A stretch of DNA of 64,000 nt, taken from NCBI GenBank assembly GCA_026874595.1, contig CM049306.1:27705519-27769518 (forward strand), given 5' to 3'. A model generated the notes under the pieces. That model made no database searches, had not been told where the DNA came from, and worked only from the letters and a program-made list of their open reading frames with translations. The first letter of the stretch is position 1. The number at the start of each line of letters is the position of its first letter. The stretch is from Sipunculus nudus. Taxonomy: Eukaryota > Annelida > Sipuncula > Golfingiida > Sipunculidae. This document shows positions 13,927 to 52,399 of this stretch, piece after piece. A program made the position numbers and the translations under genes.

Positions 13927-13948
13927 GAGAGAGAGAGAGAGAGAGAGA
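13927..13948. repeat. (GA)n microsatellite
   Basis: About eleven GA units. The surrounding 12.34-14.77 kb is unique sequence with several G or C homopolymers (12605, 12857, 13299) and no recognisable gene. Confidence 0.95.
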
Positions 13949-14755
13949 AGCAGGGAAAGAGAAGTTATAAATAATAAGTTGAGAATAAATAAACAAAATG
14001 CCATCAGTTGTTTCTAGTGTATACAAATGCTAAATAAATGCCAAGTAGCATTGTGCCAACCTGAGGCCATACACTCATAGTAATGTAATAATAATAAGGG
14101 TGCTGTATGGGATGACAGTCCTGATGGGCTCCCATTATGACCCTGAGATCCTCAAGTATCCTGGGCACCAGGCCAAGGCAGGCTTTAGTACAAGCAGTTG
14201 TGTAATCAGCCAGGTGACAGGGGGGTAACATGCCTGGTGTAAGCATTCAGAGTCATTAAGGTCATGTTCAGTGAACCATGCAGTGTCCAAGGGAAGCCAG
14301 CTGGCACCTGGGAATGTCATATTGTGTGGATCAGAGGAGGGAATTGTGTGTTCTGTGGATTTTTACAGAAAAAAACACTAGTGGTGTGCATCATTTATGA
14401 ACTGAGATTTACATACAAAGGACCTGCACAGGTGTGGGTAATGATCAGAGACCATAAGCAGCCTTAGTACTGTATATTAATATCTCTATAAAACCCATCT
14501 GACATTCATGAGAATTACATCTTATGAGTAAGGATTATGGGGTCATATGTTTACATTAATATTTCAACAGCTTTTATGATCTGAATTTATGCATGTGAGA
14601 TTCTTTGTGAAGTGTGCTGTGTGTGCTCTTGAAATATATAAAGTACCAGTAAATAAGAAATGTACAAGTTCAGTTTAAAAGAGGAACTGTGCCCAGTCTT
14701 TTTTATGTTGACGGGTCAATAGCACCCTACACTTACAGCTGATTACATACTTTAA

Positions 14756-40280
<25,525 letters not shown>

Positions 40281-41982
40281 TGTAGAAAAATCACCACTAT
40301 TTGATTAAATTTAGGAGAATTCTGTCATTACAAATAATTGTTTGTTGGGGCAGACATAGAAGCTTCATTAAATCCAATTCCCATGGTGATTGTGGTCATA
40401 GTGATTATGAGATTGTAACCGTGGGATACATGGTGCATCTGTCATCATTCATCACTTCTTATCACTCATCTCTTCATTAATGCTTTCATCCCAGTCTTAT
40501 TTAGATTAACTCCAAATAGAAAATGGTGGTATTTTAAAACTTTTACATAAGTATAACTATATGTCAAATCCAGTCAATGCATGCAGCATTTGCAACCCTT
40601 CTATTGATGTTTGGAGTAGCATTTTCAATTGTATATGTGGTTAATATTTATTTTTGACAAGAATATTAATAAATCATAGATAAAATTCTTTTTTACCTGT
40701 AACAAGTATGAAAGTGAAGAAGTCCTACTGTGAAAATGGGTCTGATATGACTCCTATTTAGAATGGTTAATGGTTCAGTCCCCAAATATGGCAAATATTA
40801 CTAAGAGTAGCAGCACACACATCAGAAACCTAGAATGAGTGAAATTTTAAGTGCAAGGAATTGGCTTCAGCATGAAGATCTGTCAGATATAATATTGGTT
40901 ATCAAAGATTTTGCCTAATGTAATCTAAAACTAATATTTCATGGGAAGATACAAGATACATACACAGTAAAACATTTGTTTTAATTCCATAACATAGCAG
41001 TGTATCGATAAATATGTCTGTGTTACAGTGGCAAACAGACATTCAGTTTTGTCCACCACAGACAGAGCATTATATATTTTGTTCATATTGATTTTTAACA
41101 GCATACACATTATTACACAGTCACAGAAACAGGCCATGACATTCAGTATATGTCAGAAATTTTCAACATAAACATCTTGGGTGAAGGAAATTGCCTTTAT
41201 TTTTTGGTTCAATTTACTTATCCAACCTACATAGATCATGCTTGGCATCATTGAAAGATGTTCCAGTCTGGTTCCTACAGCTCAGAACAGAGTACAAGTA
41301 TCCCAGGTATAACCCTTGGCCAGCCAACACCGGTTTAGACAACCCACAGCCCAAATGAGGCAGTGGTAAGCTTTATTACAGAAAGCAAACCTATTCAGTA
41401 ATCTTCCCATTTATTTTAAGATTTTGGATAAAAGCCCTGCATGGGTGAACACCTGTGCCATTCAGATTCCAACCTACATCTAAGTAATCTGGAATGTTGA
41501 TCTTTAAACCACAAGGACTGCTAGGGAATGCTGAACATCATGTCATGTCATATACTAGTATATATATAGGGTAATTTATCATTCAGTCATCGGGGAAAAA
41601 TGAAATCAAACTGAAATCAATGCAAAAAGCATCTGAAATGACATTTGCACTTCAGACGTTGCCCTTGATTAAATATGGCACAATTCATCTGTCATTAGAT
41701 GTGAATCTCTTGATGTCTCATTCACAAAATAAATCAATTCTCAATATGCAGGGTTTGACGTCATGAATATTTATAATATTTATTTATTATTAGCAGATGA
41801 CCATTGCAGATTAAATGTTTGTAACTGGCACAAATAGTGAATCCTTTTTTTTTTCTTAAAATGCACGGGATACTTAATGTGTATCCATTTGTACATATCT
41901 TTTATCCTTATTTTGTATGCTTTAGATTAACTTCCGTTAACACTTTTGAACTTGCACTAAGGATCTTATTTATTTACACATG

Positions 41983-42040
<58 letters not shown>

Positions 42041-43740
42041 TGGCCTTTATTTTTTGCAAGAATCACTTTTAATAATACAGACACAATAGGTTGTATCATA
42101 GGGTTTATAATATTGAAGGAAGCACATTTTAATTGTACAGATATTAAATAAAACAGACAAGTCAAATAATTGAAACAGACTTGTTGTAACAGTTGTAATA
42201 TGGTACATATTAAATACATGAACAAACCTATCAGTAGAGTGATTAGCCTGATCAATGAAGTTGCATAATAATTATTGAGGGTGCCAAGTTATTAAGAGAT
42301 AAGTCATTACATATTGTTGTCTCACAGGAACATTTGCATTAACTTGTATAACAGTGTTAAAACCTAAGAGTGCATTTCTAGCAATGGGGACATTATATTA
42401 AATGAGGACCATAAGGTGAGCCTCATATTGGATTTGCAGCATTCTTTTGTAGGTTTGCTAATACAAAATCTGTTTATTGTGATGGTGGTATCCATAGATT
42501 TTTGGTTATCCTATTAGTAATGTTTTCTTTCAAAAAGTTCCACTGTATATAAAATAATGGTCAGAATACCATATAATAAAATGGCCACATTAAAACATTT
42601 TTACCATGCTGTTGTTTGTTGAACTTTTTATCCCAGCAGTCATATTCATAGGTGTTAAAATCATACTGGTTGATCAAGGGGCATTCTGTGTTGTTATACA
42701 TGTTTGAACTAGGAAAAGACAATGTTAACATTATAAAATTGGTTCATGCAGCAGCATCTACTTATGCAAGTATCTGATTCCCGTATTTATTTTGTGAGGT
42801 TGGAATTGCCATGCTGTAACATCTTTGAGGCTTGTCACATATGTTCAGTGTGATCAGTGAGGTTACATGGATGGAGTTCAAACTCCATTGAGCCCTGCCA
42901 TCCGTCAGATTGCTTATTGCAGTAAAGATGTGATAATAACCTTGTTCTCACTAGCTTTCAGGGGCTTGGCCCACTTCTTCAAGTGGAAAATAGAGTGGGC
43001 CACTATCAGAATATGGTGAAAGATATCATATCTGACCAGTATAATCAAAGATGTTAGTTATTTACTTTACTCACATACATGTTCACTTGTTTGAGCAACA
43101 TCTGTGCACAAACTGACAGTTCAAAATAATATCATTTATGGAGAAACTATATTATGTGTTTCATGTGAAATGTGACATTGTTTATTTAATCTTTAATATT
43201 CAAGATCCTGTTGACGTTGAATTTGTTTTACAGTACACCTGATTGTATATAAAATAGTATTACATGTACATTGTTATTTTGCGTTCCAAATATATATATA
43301 TAAGTTGTATATAACATCTGTGTTAGATTCAGGAAATGTAGCAAGTAGTCAAGAAGCTTTGTATGTTACAATAAATGCAAATATATAGGATTTTATGTCA
43401 TAGAAAAAAGCACTTTATCCAATCCCATTTTATCATAAGAGTACATTGGAAGATCATTGCAGCATTAGCATGTGAAGTAAGATTATACTATACATCATGC
43501 ATACATATACAAAAACATGCATACTTATTTGTTAAGAACACATATACAGCCAAATAGAATTAGGTTGTGCCATCATTGCCAGGAGTAGTGTGAAAGCTTA
43601 TCTGTAAGTTTGTGTGTGCTTGATATAAAATAATTTATATACATCTGTGCATTTCTATAACATAAGGAAGTGAGAATGTAAGGATTAGGGTAAATATGGT
43701 CCTGAATCCTTGGAACAAATAAATTATTATATTACAACTG
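40281..43740 (+). other. probable 3' UTR and downstream unique region of pcgf3
   Basis: About 3.9 kb after the stop codon (to about 44.16 kb) holds none of the repeat families that crowd the introns; only an (AT)n tract at 41985-42038 stands out. AATAAA signals occur at 40668, 43370 and 43718, so alternative 3' ends are possible. Which one is used cannot be told from sequence alone. Confidence 0.45.
41985..42038. repeat. (AT)n microsatellite in the probable pcgf3 3' UTR
   Basis: 54 bp of alternating AT. Confidence 0.96.
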
Positions 43741-44167
43741 ACTTTTTGTTTGATTCTCTTTGGGTCGGGGATATGGGTAATGGTCAGTCATATTGGCTGA
43801 TTCACAGAAAAATAAACAAATTCCCACCTGTGATGATTTTGCATATGATAATACTGCAAAAAGCACAGATTACTTTCACACAAGAATCTTGTTGAAATAT
43901 TTAAATTTTTCAACTGCAAAATCAGCTGACAAGTCTAAAAGAACTGAAGGCTTCAGTCATAAACTACCAATCACTCCAAACTGATGGGTTTGCAGTTTTG
44001 CCATGTTTGCAGTTGTGTTGGTCAGTTTTCTAATATAGTTATAATTGCTTGTGTATCAGGCTTGAATCTGATTACTATTTGTTTCTAAAGTGCTGAAAAT
44101 GGATCGAACACCTTGTAAAAATAAAAACTGGCCATTTAAGGCATATCTAGTCATTCCAAGATTTTTT

Positions 44168-44530
44168 ATATCAGCTGACTGTCAACTGAGGTATAGGTAT
44201 TGCACTTTGTCCGTCATATCGTAACCACGGGCCCTAGAATCTTCTATGTGTATATCTATTGAGTTCAATGAAAAATCTCCTCTGAAACCTGAAATTAGGT
44301 CAGTGTGACCTATATCCTTTGAGCTAAGGGGCTTGTAAGTACCCCTCAGAATAATTAAATATTTGAGACAAAGCCTCCAGTATCTTGATAATTAATGCAT
44401 GGATTTTCATGAATCTAACCTTGAATATTGACCATGACTAGTTTTGTCAGTTCTCGAAAACTGGTGGTGCCACCTGTATTTTTTCTAATTCTGATGCAAT
44501 TTTTCCTTTATTTTGAGACTGCTAAATTAT
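44168..44530 (+). mobile_element. sub-family A'' fragment
   Basis: A degraded head (TCAGCTGACTGTCAACTGAG), a short GTCCGTC, then the A'' body with CTGAAATTAGGTCAGTGTGA and a terminal GGTGGTGCCACC. Confidence 0.7.
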
Positions 44531-44649
44531 ATTAATACTTTCAGATTTGTAACTGTGGTTTCACCTATGTCCTGAAACCTTGTTTTGTTTATTAGGGCCT
44601 GCCTGAATAAGTGGATTCCCTATATTAAACACTATCCGCCCATTAACTC

Positions 44650-45235
44650 CATCAAATTTGTTTTCTGATAATAACTCCAGTTTGGATTGACATGGTTTTC
44701 AAACTTTTCTTATATATTGCCTACATGTAATGCAAGAACTCTATTGATTTTTGGTTCATGAGGTCAAGGTAACAGGACCCAGATATTTAGAAAGATTGTG
44801 GATGCATTTTACGCAAAATTTTTCATCCCAAACCTTCCATCTTGCACATGTAGCTGACCTGCCAATAGAGGAAGAATCTGATTGATTTAAGGGTCATGAG
44901 GTCAAGGAACCCACATATTTAGGAAAATTGTGGATACATTTTAAGCCATACTTTTCATCCCGCACCTTCCATCATGCACGTATAGCCGACTTGCCAATAG
45001 GGGAAGATTCTGATTGATTTTTAGGTCACAGGGGCAATCTGTCCACATATTTGTTTATAGATGATAAATCCAGTTTGGATTGACATATTGGTTCTTACCT
45101 GACTTATATAAGTCCCCTTAATAATGTTTGAACCCTTTTGATTTTAGGGTCATGAAGTCAAAGGTCATTGTCCCATTTAAAAGATTGTGGATGCATTTTA
45201 AGCCAAATTTTCATCAAATTTTTCAAAACCTTCCG
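44650..45235 (+). repeat. family-B repeat, copy B3
   Basis: Two to three diverged units with ATAACTCCAGTTTGGATTGA and GTCATGAGGTCAAGG. Confidence 0.7.
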
Positions 45236-45249
45236 TCTTCTACAAATAA

Positions 45250-45689
45250 TGTGAACAAAATTTTTCATGTTAAGTGAGTAAATATTTTTCCTGATTTTTT
45301 ACAAAGTCTATTATGTTCAAGCCCATATCTTAAAGAAATTATACTTAACAGTCCTAATTTCTGGCATGCACATAGGAACTATATGGAGGAATATTTATGG
45401 TAAATATGAGGAAAAACAGATGGAGTGTTTTGATATTAGGCAGTCCCTAAGTGTGATAATAGGTTTTTAATAAAAAATGGAGGTTTTCCTTATTTTCTCA
45501 AAGGAACGAAGTCGCAAAGACCCAGTTTTTGGCTTGGTAGAAGATCTTGGGGACATCTAACATTATGCTGAATTTAGGATTCCTAGGTCTTACGGTTTTT
45601 AAATGTGCCACATCGATTGACGGACATACAGACGGACAATGGACCTAGACTATAGCTCAGATGACTTATAGTCAGCTGAGCTCATAATA
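45250..45689 (-). mobile_element. family-A fragment on the - strand
   Basis: It covers the head and part of monomer 1; the hairpin sits at 45652-45682. A TATTTATATAGCGCC motif, common in marine invertebrate repeats, follows at 45697. Confidence 0.7.
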
Positions 45690-45799
45690 TATAGTATTTA
45701 TATAGCGCCAATTCTCAGATGATCAGACTCAAAGCACAATTTATACACACACATACTCACATACAATTTCATGATAATCTACTCCTTGTGCCTGACCCG

Positions 45800-46770
45800 A
45801 GAAAAAAACTAGTGACCCCAAAATCAAAAGGAAACTTCCCCTATTGGCAGGTGCACCACATGTCAATGATGGAAGGATTGAGATGAAAAGTTTGGCTTAA
45901 AATGCATCCACAATCTTTTTAAAGTAGTGGGTCCTGTGACCTTGACCTTTGATCTCATGACCCCAGAATCAACAGTTATTACTTTAGTGATGGGCCATAT
46001 AATAGTCAAGTTTGAAACCAATATTTCAAAACCAAACTGGTGTTATCATCTGGAAACTATTATGTGGATAGATGGTCCCCATAACCTTAACCTTGTGACC
46101 CCAAAATCCATAAGTTACTTCCACTATTGGCAGATGAGCAACATCTGGAAGATAGAAGGTTTGGGACAGAAAGTTTGGGTAAAAATTCATCAACAATCTT
46201 TTTAAAGAAGTGGGTTCTTTGACCTTGACCCTTGGCCTTATGACCCCAAAATAAAAGGGTTCTTACATTATTGGTGGGTCATATATAAATCAAAAAAGAG
46301 CCATGCAATATGTCAATCCAAACTGGAGTAATCATCCAGAAACAAATATGTGGACAGAAGGGCCCCTGTGACCATGACCTTTGACCTTGTGACCCCAAAA
46401 TCCATCAGGTTTTTCCCCTATTGGCAGCTCAGCTATATGTGTAAGATGGAAAGTTTGGGATTAAAAGTTTGGATGCATCCACAATCTTTCTAAATAAGTG
46501 GGTACTGTGACCTTGACCTTTGACCTCATGACCCAAAAATCATATAGGTTCTTGCTTTAGTGGTGGGCCATATGTAAGTCAAGTTTGAAATCCATGTGTC
46601 AATACAACCTGGAGTGATCATCTGGAAACAAATTTGTGTGGATGGACAGACAAACAGACAGACAGACAGGGTGATTACTATATGGCATCCACTTGTGATC
46701 AATAAACATACCAGGTTTTGGGACACAAGATGTAATTACAGCTGAGAAACTGACATGATTGTTGTCATTT
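45800..46770 (-). repeat. family-B repeat, copy B2
   Basis: A reverse-orientation relative of B1 with four AGGTCA clusters. It joins copy A4 at its right end, as B1 joins A2. Confidence 0.85.
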
Positions 46771-46780
46771 TATGGTAAAA

Positions 46781-49409
46781 CAAGGGACCTATGGGTCACG
46801 ACGCTCAGCTGTTATATATGATAAAAAAATATTATTTAGAAATGAGGCACATGCTGGTTTTGTGTGGTAATAAATATAAGCTGTAATATGAGTTGTTGTT
46901 GTTTATCTTATGTATGATTTTGATAGTACCTTTGGAGACAGGGAAGAGGATTGATTTCATTTATTTTATTAACAAATGGAGTACTATTGTCACACAGATT
47001 TTGACTTGGCAATATAACTTATAAGGAGAATATATAATATAAGGATTTAACTATTAATTAAAAAAAATTACAAATATTGTCCCAAATATAATTTTTATTA
47101 AAAATAATAAGAGAATCATATGATTTTTTAAAATGAAATATAACTGAAATGATTATTAAAATAATATTAAAGAATTTATTCATGAATGCATTCATGAATA
47201 CATTTTGAAAGTATTTGCACTGGTATTCATATACTTTCATTTTTACCTGAATTCCCATTCTTTATGCAAGAAATTTTATAATGGAGTACATAATCATATT
47301 CGTATTTAAATACAATTACAAAGTATTCGCACCTTGTCTGGTATTTATTCAGTTTTCACCAAACAATGATGTTTAGAATCCAGAATATACAAAATTCACA
47401 CATTTAAATAATGATCATAAGTACCTGGTTTTATGGCTTTTATTTATATTAAAAAATAACTGTAATAAATTCATTTTGGACTAATTTCACATCAATGTAC
47501 ACACTAGACACAGTAGGAATCTAGATTAATATTATTATATTATCAACTGCATCTTTGTCTATCATTAATTTCCATCATATGATCCCTAATGATTAGTAAT
47601 GAATGATATGATTTACTTCTTTATCATTAAAATTGAACTGAAAAATACCATAGGTGACTGCATGGTGTTATTTGGAATACATGACATTCTATCCATCGAT
47701 ACAAGATTCTTATATCATCAGTAACTGCAAGTTAATTTCCTGTTATAATAAACTAACAAATTCCTTTTCTATTTTCCATTAATTTTTTATTAAAAACCAA
47801 TAAAAATTTATTAATTTATTGTTTATTGTATGTAGTTGGTTAAAACTACTAGATGAGTTGGGTTGGACACCTGGATCAACTGTGGCTGGCCATAAGCTGC
47901 CTGGATTCCCTGTATGCCTCGCCTCAAGCATGCATAATTTGCTGAAAGTTCAACAAGGTCAACATACAGGTGACTCAAGAGGGGCTGGAGAGAGCCAAAG
48001 TCTGACAGGGTCTCATAAAAACATTAATAATAGCTACAATTTTTGGCCAATTTCTTTCAGCTTTCTAAACTTAAAAGCTGAAATCCTTATGTGTGCATGA
48101 TATGAAAATTATATAAACAGTGCTCACAGGAAACAAAAGTGCCATGGTCAAAGTTGGTCAAAATTTAAGTTACTAATTTTACATTTATACTAATAACTTA
48201 TAAAATTTGAAAAATTAATAACTAATTTTGGGTATTCAATTGAATCTTGATTAAAAATGTTACATCCCTGACAAAAAATCTCTAGCTTCAGCAATCCCCT
48301 TGTTAAGAGAGTAAATATATTTCTTGATTTTTTACAAAGTGCATTATGTTTGGGCCCATAACTTAAAACAATTACGCAATACTGACATCATTCTGGCATG
48401 TGCATAGAGAATGAAAAATATGTATATTATTTATGATTAAAGTCAGATCAGTGGTTTTGATATTAGGCAGTCTTGAAGTGTAACAATGGATTTTTAATGG
48501 AAAAATGAGGTTTTTCATTAATATCTTTAAGGTATTAAGTCCTAGTGACCAAATTCTTGGCATGGTAGGGGATTTTGGAGACATCTAGCTGTATGCCGAA
48601 TTTAAGGAACTAAGAGCTGAAGCTGGGGAGCTGAGCTCTTGCAAACTGCATAACACTAGCTTGATGTATACAATATGTTACATGGTGCTTGAAAACTTGA
48701 ATAAAATCTACAGTTTTTGATCAACTGGTTTCAAATTTTTGGTGTTAACAGTTGAAAAGGTAACAAAAACATGCTGTGAAAATTAAATCCACAGTACTTA
48801 CAGGAAAAAAACGTGCCATGGTCAAAGTTGGGCAAAATTTAAGGTACCAATTTTTTATTTTTATTAATATTTTAAAAAATTTAAAAGATTTTCATCTAAT
48901 TTTGGGTATACAATTTAATTTTGATTAATTAAAGTTATATTACTGGAAAAAAGGTCCATAGCTTTAACATGTTTTGTGTTAAGTGATCAAATATCTTACC
49001 TGATTTTTTACAAAATGCATTATGTTTGGGTCCATAACTTTTTTAAATTATATAATACAGACATATTTTCTTGAATGTACATAGGAACTATATAGAGGAA
49101 TATTTATGGTAAATATGAGGAAAAACAGATGAGTGGTTTTGATATTAGGCAGTCCTGAAGTGTGAAAATAGGTTTTTAATGAAAAATTGAGGTTTTTCCT
49201 TAATTTCTCAAAAGAACGAAGTCGAAAAGACCCAGTTTTCGGCTTGGTAGGAGATCTTGGGGACATCTAACATTATGCCGGATTTTGGATTCCTAGGTCT
49301 TACGGTTTCAAAACGTGCCACATCTACGGACGGACGGACAGACGGACGGACGACGGACAATGGACCACGACTATAGCTCAGATGACTTATAGTCAGCTGA
49401 GCTAAAAAA
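46781..49409 (-). mobile_element. family-A element, copy A4
   Basis: Complete on the - strand: 3' module at 46781 (CAAGGGACCTATGGGTCACG), AT block, Pro-rich block near 47950, two monomers, GTCC tract near 49326 and hairpin near 49372-49402. Confidence 0.9.
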
Positions 49410-49431
49410 TTGAAAAATATTTGTTAAAATA

Positions 49432-49789
49432 ACAAAAAATACAGGTGGCGCCACCACTTTTCAGGAAATGACAAAAATAGTCATGGTCAATATTCAAGGT
49501 AAGATTCATGACAATCCATGATTTAATTATCAAGATATTGGAGGTTTTGTATAACATTTATGATTATTCTGGAGGGTACTTTCAAGCCCCACAGTTTGGA
49601 GGATATAGGTCACAGTGACCTAATTTCAGGGTTTCCAAGGAGAGTTTTTATCGACTTCCTTGGATGTTCACTAAGAAGTTTCTAGGACCAGCAGTTACGA
49701 TTTGTGCCCTGCTAACCGATGGCAGGATGGACGACGGACAAAGCAGCATTCCTATACCTCAGTTGACTTGCAGTCAGCTGAGCTAAAAA
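49432..49789 (-). mobile_element. sub-family A'' fragment on the - strand
   Basis: It starts at the palindrome GGTGGCGCCACC (49443) and ends with the hairpin and T-run (49757-49789). 49.8-50.17 kb beyond it is unique. Confidence 0.75.
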
Positions 49790-50174
49790 TGCATATTAAT
49801 TACCAAAATCTTGCCGAAAGAGATAAGTTTATAAATTAGTTTTAAATGATACAAGAGTTGGAGATTTTCTAAGTGTAATGGGAAGTGAAACTTAATCGGG
49901 CACTTCACTATCTGTGAATCCATATAGTTTTAGGCAAGTGTTAACAGCTGTCATGACCACAGACATATTCTTTGGTAAATGTATAAATAAGTACCCTTTG
50001 AAAGTCATATGGACCTGAAGTTCTTTGGATATTATGCAGCAAAGGGCAAGTGTTTAACCAGAGACTAAACATGGGCCAGAAAGCTAAAATTGTATCAGTG
50101 GCTTATTTTACATGATATCATGGATTCAGAGTGACCTAACACGTGGTCCTGCCTTCATAAAAGAAAATACCAAT

Positions 50175-50964
50175 GTACAGAAAAATAGTGCAACCAGTTT
50201 ATTAAATAAATCATGTATCATTCACACAAGGACTAGCTACAACTTGTTGCATAGCTGTATTATTAAACAAATCTTCCATTAGACACCTCTCACTGGACAT
50301 AACCACCTATATGCAGACTGGAACAATATCACCTGGTCCCCCCCCCCCCCCCATCATGACATTCAGATGCTCTACACCAAGGCTGGTCTTTCCAAGCTTA
50401 ATTGATCTAAGCTCAGCACTTGTTGACTTGCAGGTGTTTAATGTACTATTGTTTAGACTGGTCATGAATGAACAGCCAGCACTTTTAATCCTACCTCCCT
50501 TCTTCCAGCAATTGTAACATGATTAAACAATTTATTAGGAAAACACATGAAGAACTTTCTTCTTTAATGCAACAGTATGCTAGCACAGAACACATTTTAC
50601 AAACTTAAACATTTCCAGTGAATGTCAATATACTATGGAAGGGTTAAGACTGGCAGGTAATTATGTCACTATACAGTTTATTTCCAGCCAAAATAACCAG
50701 GGCTCTGAGGTTACACAGATCAAACTGACCTCTTTCTCCTTGCACACATCACTTACCCACGTTATAAATCTTGTAGTTTTATATCAATGTTCTAGATTCA
50801 AACATTACCATAAATGTAATGCTAATCTACTTTTACTGTATGTTCAAATAAGAAATATCACAGCTGTAGATGTTTCATATGGGATGTAAGTTCTAGATAT
50901 ACTGTCATAAGTGAATAACATCCAATGACCAGAAAGCACTGCTCAGAAACCTTGTTTGGATTAA
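50175..50964 (-). other. probable 3' UTR of the unidentified - strand gene
   Basis: Unique sequence follows the stop codon. On the - strand, AATAAA occurs at 50534-50529 and at 50203-50198; the second would give a 3' UTR of about 780 nt. The tract holds a C-run (on the + strand) near 50338-50352. Confidence 0.4.
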
Positions 50965-51060
50965 TTAAGGCATGTACTGAGTAGGGGGTGCCACTGTCTG
51001 TGGTTCTTCAAAGGCGAAGTCACTTGGGAGCACTCCATAATACAGGCGGAGCATTGACTG
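50965..51060 (-). CDS. unidentified - strand gene, last exon with stop
   Basis: The acceptor CTGTTTGCAG leads into QSMLRLYYGVLPSDFAFEEP and a short Pro/Thr tail, then TAA. The five exons give a 122-residue C-terminal part. I do not recognise the family; the mix of amphipathic helices and an aromatic tail suggests a soluble protein or adaptor, but no function is assigned. It converges with pcgf3: the two stop codons face each other about 10.7 kb apart. Confidence 0.7.
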   Translation of the reverse strand, partial: QSMLRLYYGVLPSDFAFEEPQTVAPPTQYMP

Positions 51061-51443
51061 CTGCAAACAGGAAACAGGAGAGAAAAAGTTATATCTTTAG
51101 TAAACTCTGCAGAAAACTGACAAGAGACCAAAGCCAGTCCATCAGGGAAAGACTATAACTTCATCAACAATATCATTATCTGATACAAGTTGAGGTATCT
51201 TTGTGACAAACAACACCATAGAGGTGTGTCATTTCATATTAACAAATTAATTTAAATGTCTGTATGTTAACTTTAGGTGACAACCATTTGATTATTTCCA
51301 ACTGCACTGTATACTTTATTACAGACAATAAGGTAACATAAAGATTTCTAACCCCAAGAAATTAAAATGTTTCAGACTTACAAGGGAAAACTGGTAAGTG
51401 ATTTTTCTAAAATGAATTTGATGTAAATCTAAAAAATACTTAC

Positions 51444-51530
51444 AACAGGTTTTGCAGGAAAGAAAACTGCCCGAATGGCTTCAAGAGATAGACTTTCATG
51501 AACCAAGGAAGACTGTACAATGATTACTGC
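51444..51530 (-). CDS. unidentified - strand gene, exon 4
   Basis: An 87-nt phase-0 exon with acceptor TTTTTTCAG and donor GTAAGT. It encodes 29 residues starting AVIIVQSSLVHESLSLEAIR and ending VFFPAKPV. It follows a 5.7-kb intron that contains a whole family-A repeat. Confidence 0.7.
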
Positions 51531-52399
51531 CTGAAAAAAGATGACAGAAACAAACTGAACCTTTCTTAGTCATAGAGCATGCCCAAATTCCTAAAATCAC
51601 AGCAAAGTGTTCCAGAAAACTTGCAGACACAAAATATAAATTTAACAATACAAGAATGTTCTGAAGTAACTCTATCCATATGATACATTAAATTGGGAAC
51701 ATACGCATTCAAGAATGAGATATAATCTTACTGGGTTGTAGCCAAATGCTTAGCATTCTGCACACAATAAAATTTACCCTTGTTAAAGCACAAAACATGT
51801 GGCAGACCACACACTTTACATGTATATGACTTGTCACTACATTCTTCAAACCTCCAAATGCTGTGTTCACTTTGGGAATTGCCTGCTTACATCAATGTAT
51901 AATATGCAAAAACAAATTAGTATTACAAGCTTAGTCTAATGTAAGTTTAAACTACAGGGTAGCCCCTTTTCACAAAGTCTGGGAATTTCATAGGAGTCAC
52001 TACTGACTTCAAAAGAGATGTTTTGGCAATGATTAATTTTATTGCATAACAATCAAGAACTTGATAGAAATACAAACAAAAAAATATTAATTTTATTTAC
52101 CATTAACAGAAACAACATTCTGGAAAATAGACTAAGTCTTATAGTTCCTGACAAATGGGTAAAGATAAATGTCCCCTCCTTGGTGCTCTATACTTACTGT
52201 TTGAAGTTAATTATACTTACCCTATATTTAAAGCCAAGGTGCATTTTTTTGGTCACATATTTTTGTAGATGTTCTATTGTTGTTGACACAGGCACTCTTA
52301 AATATTTCTTCAATAGAGGCTACAGTCAGAATTATTATAAATATCACCATATAGGCAAACCAAGTGTCACCATATTATAAATCCATATTAATGTTATAA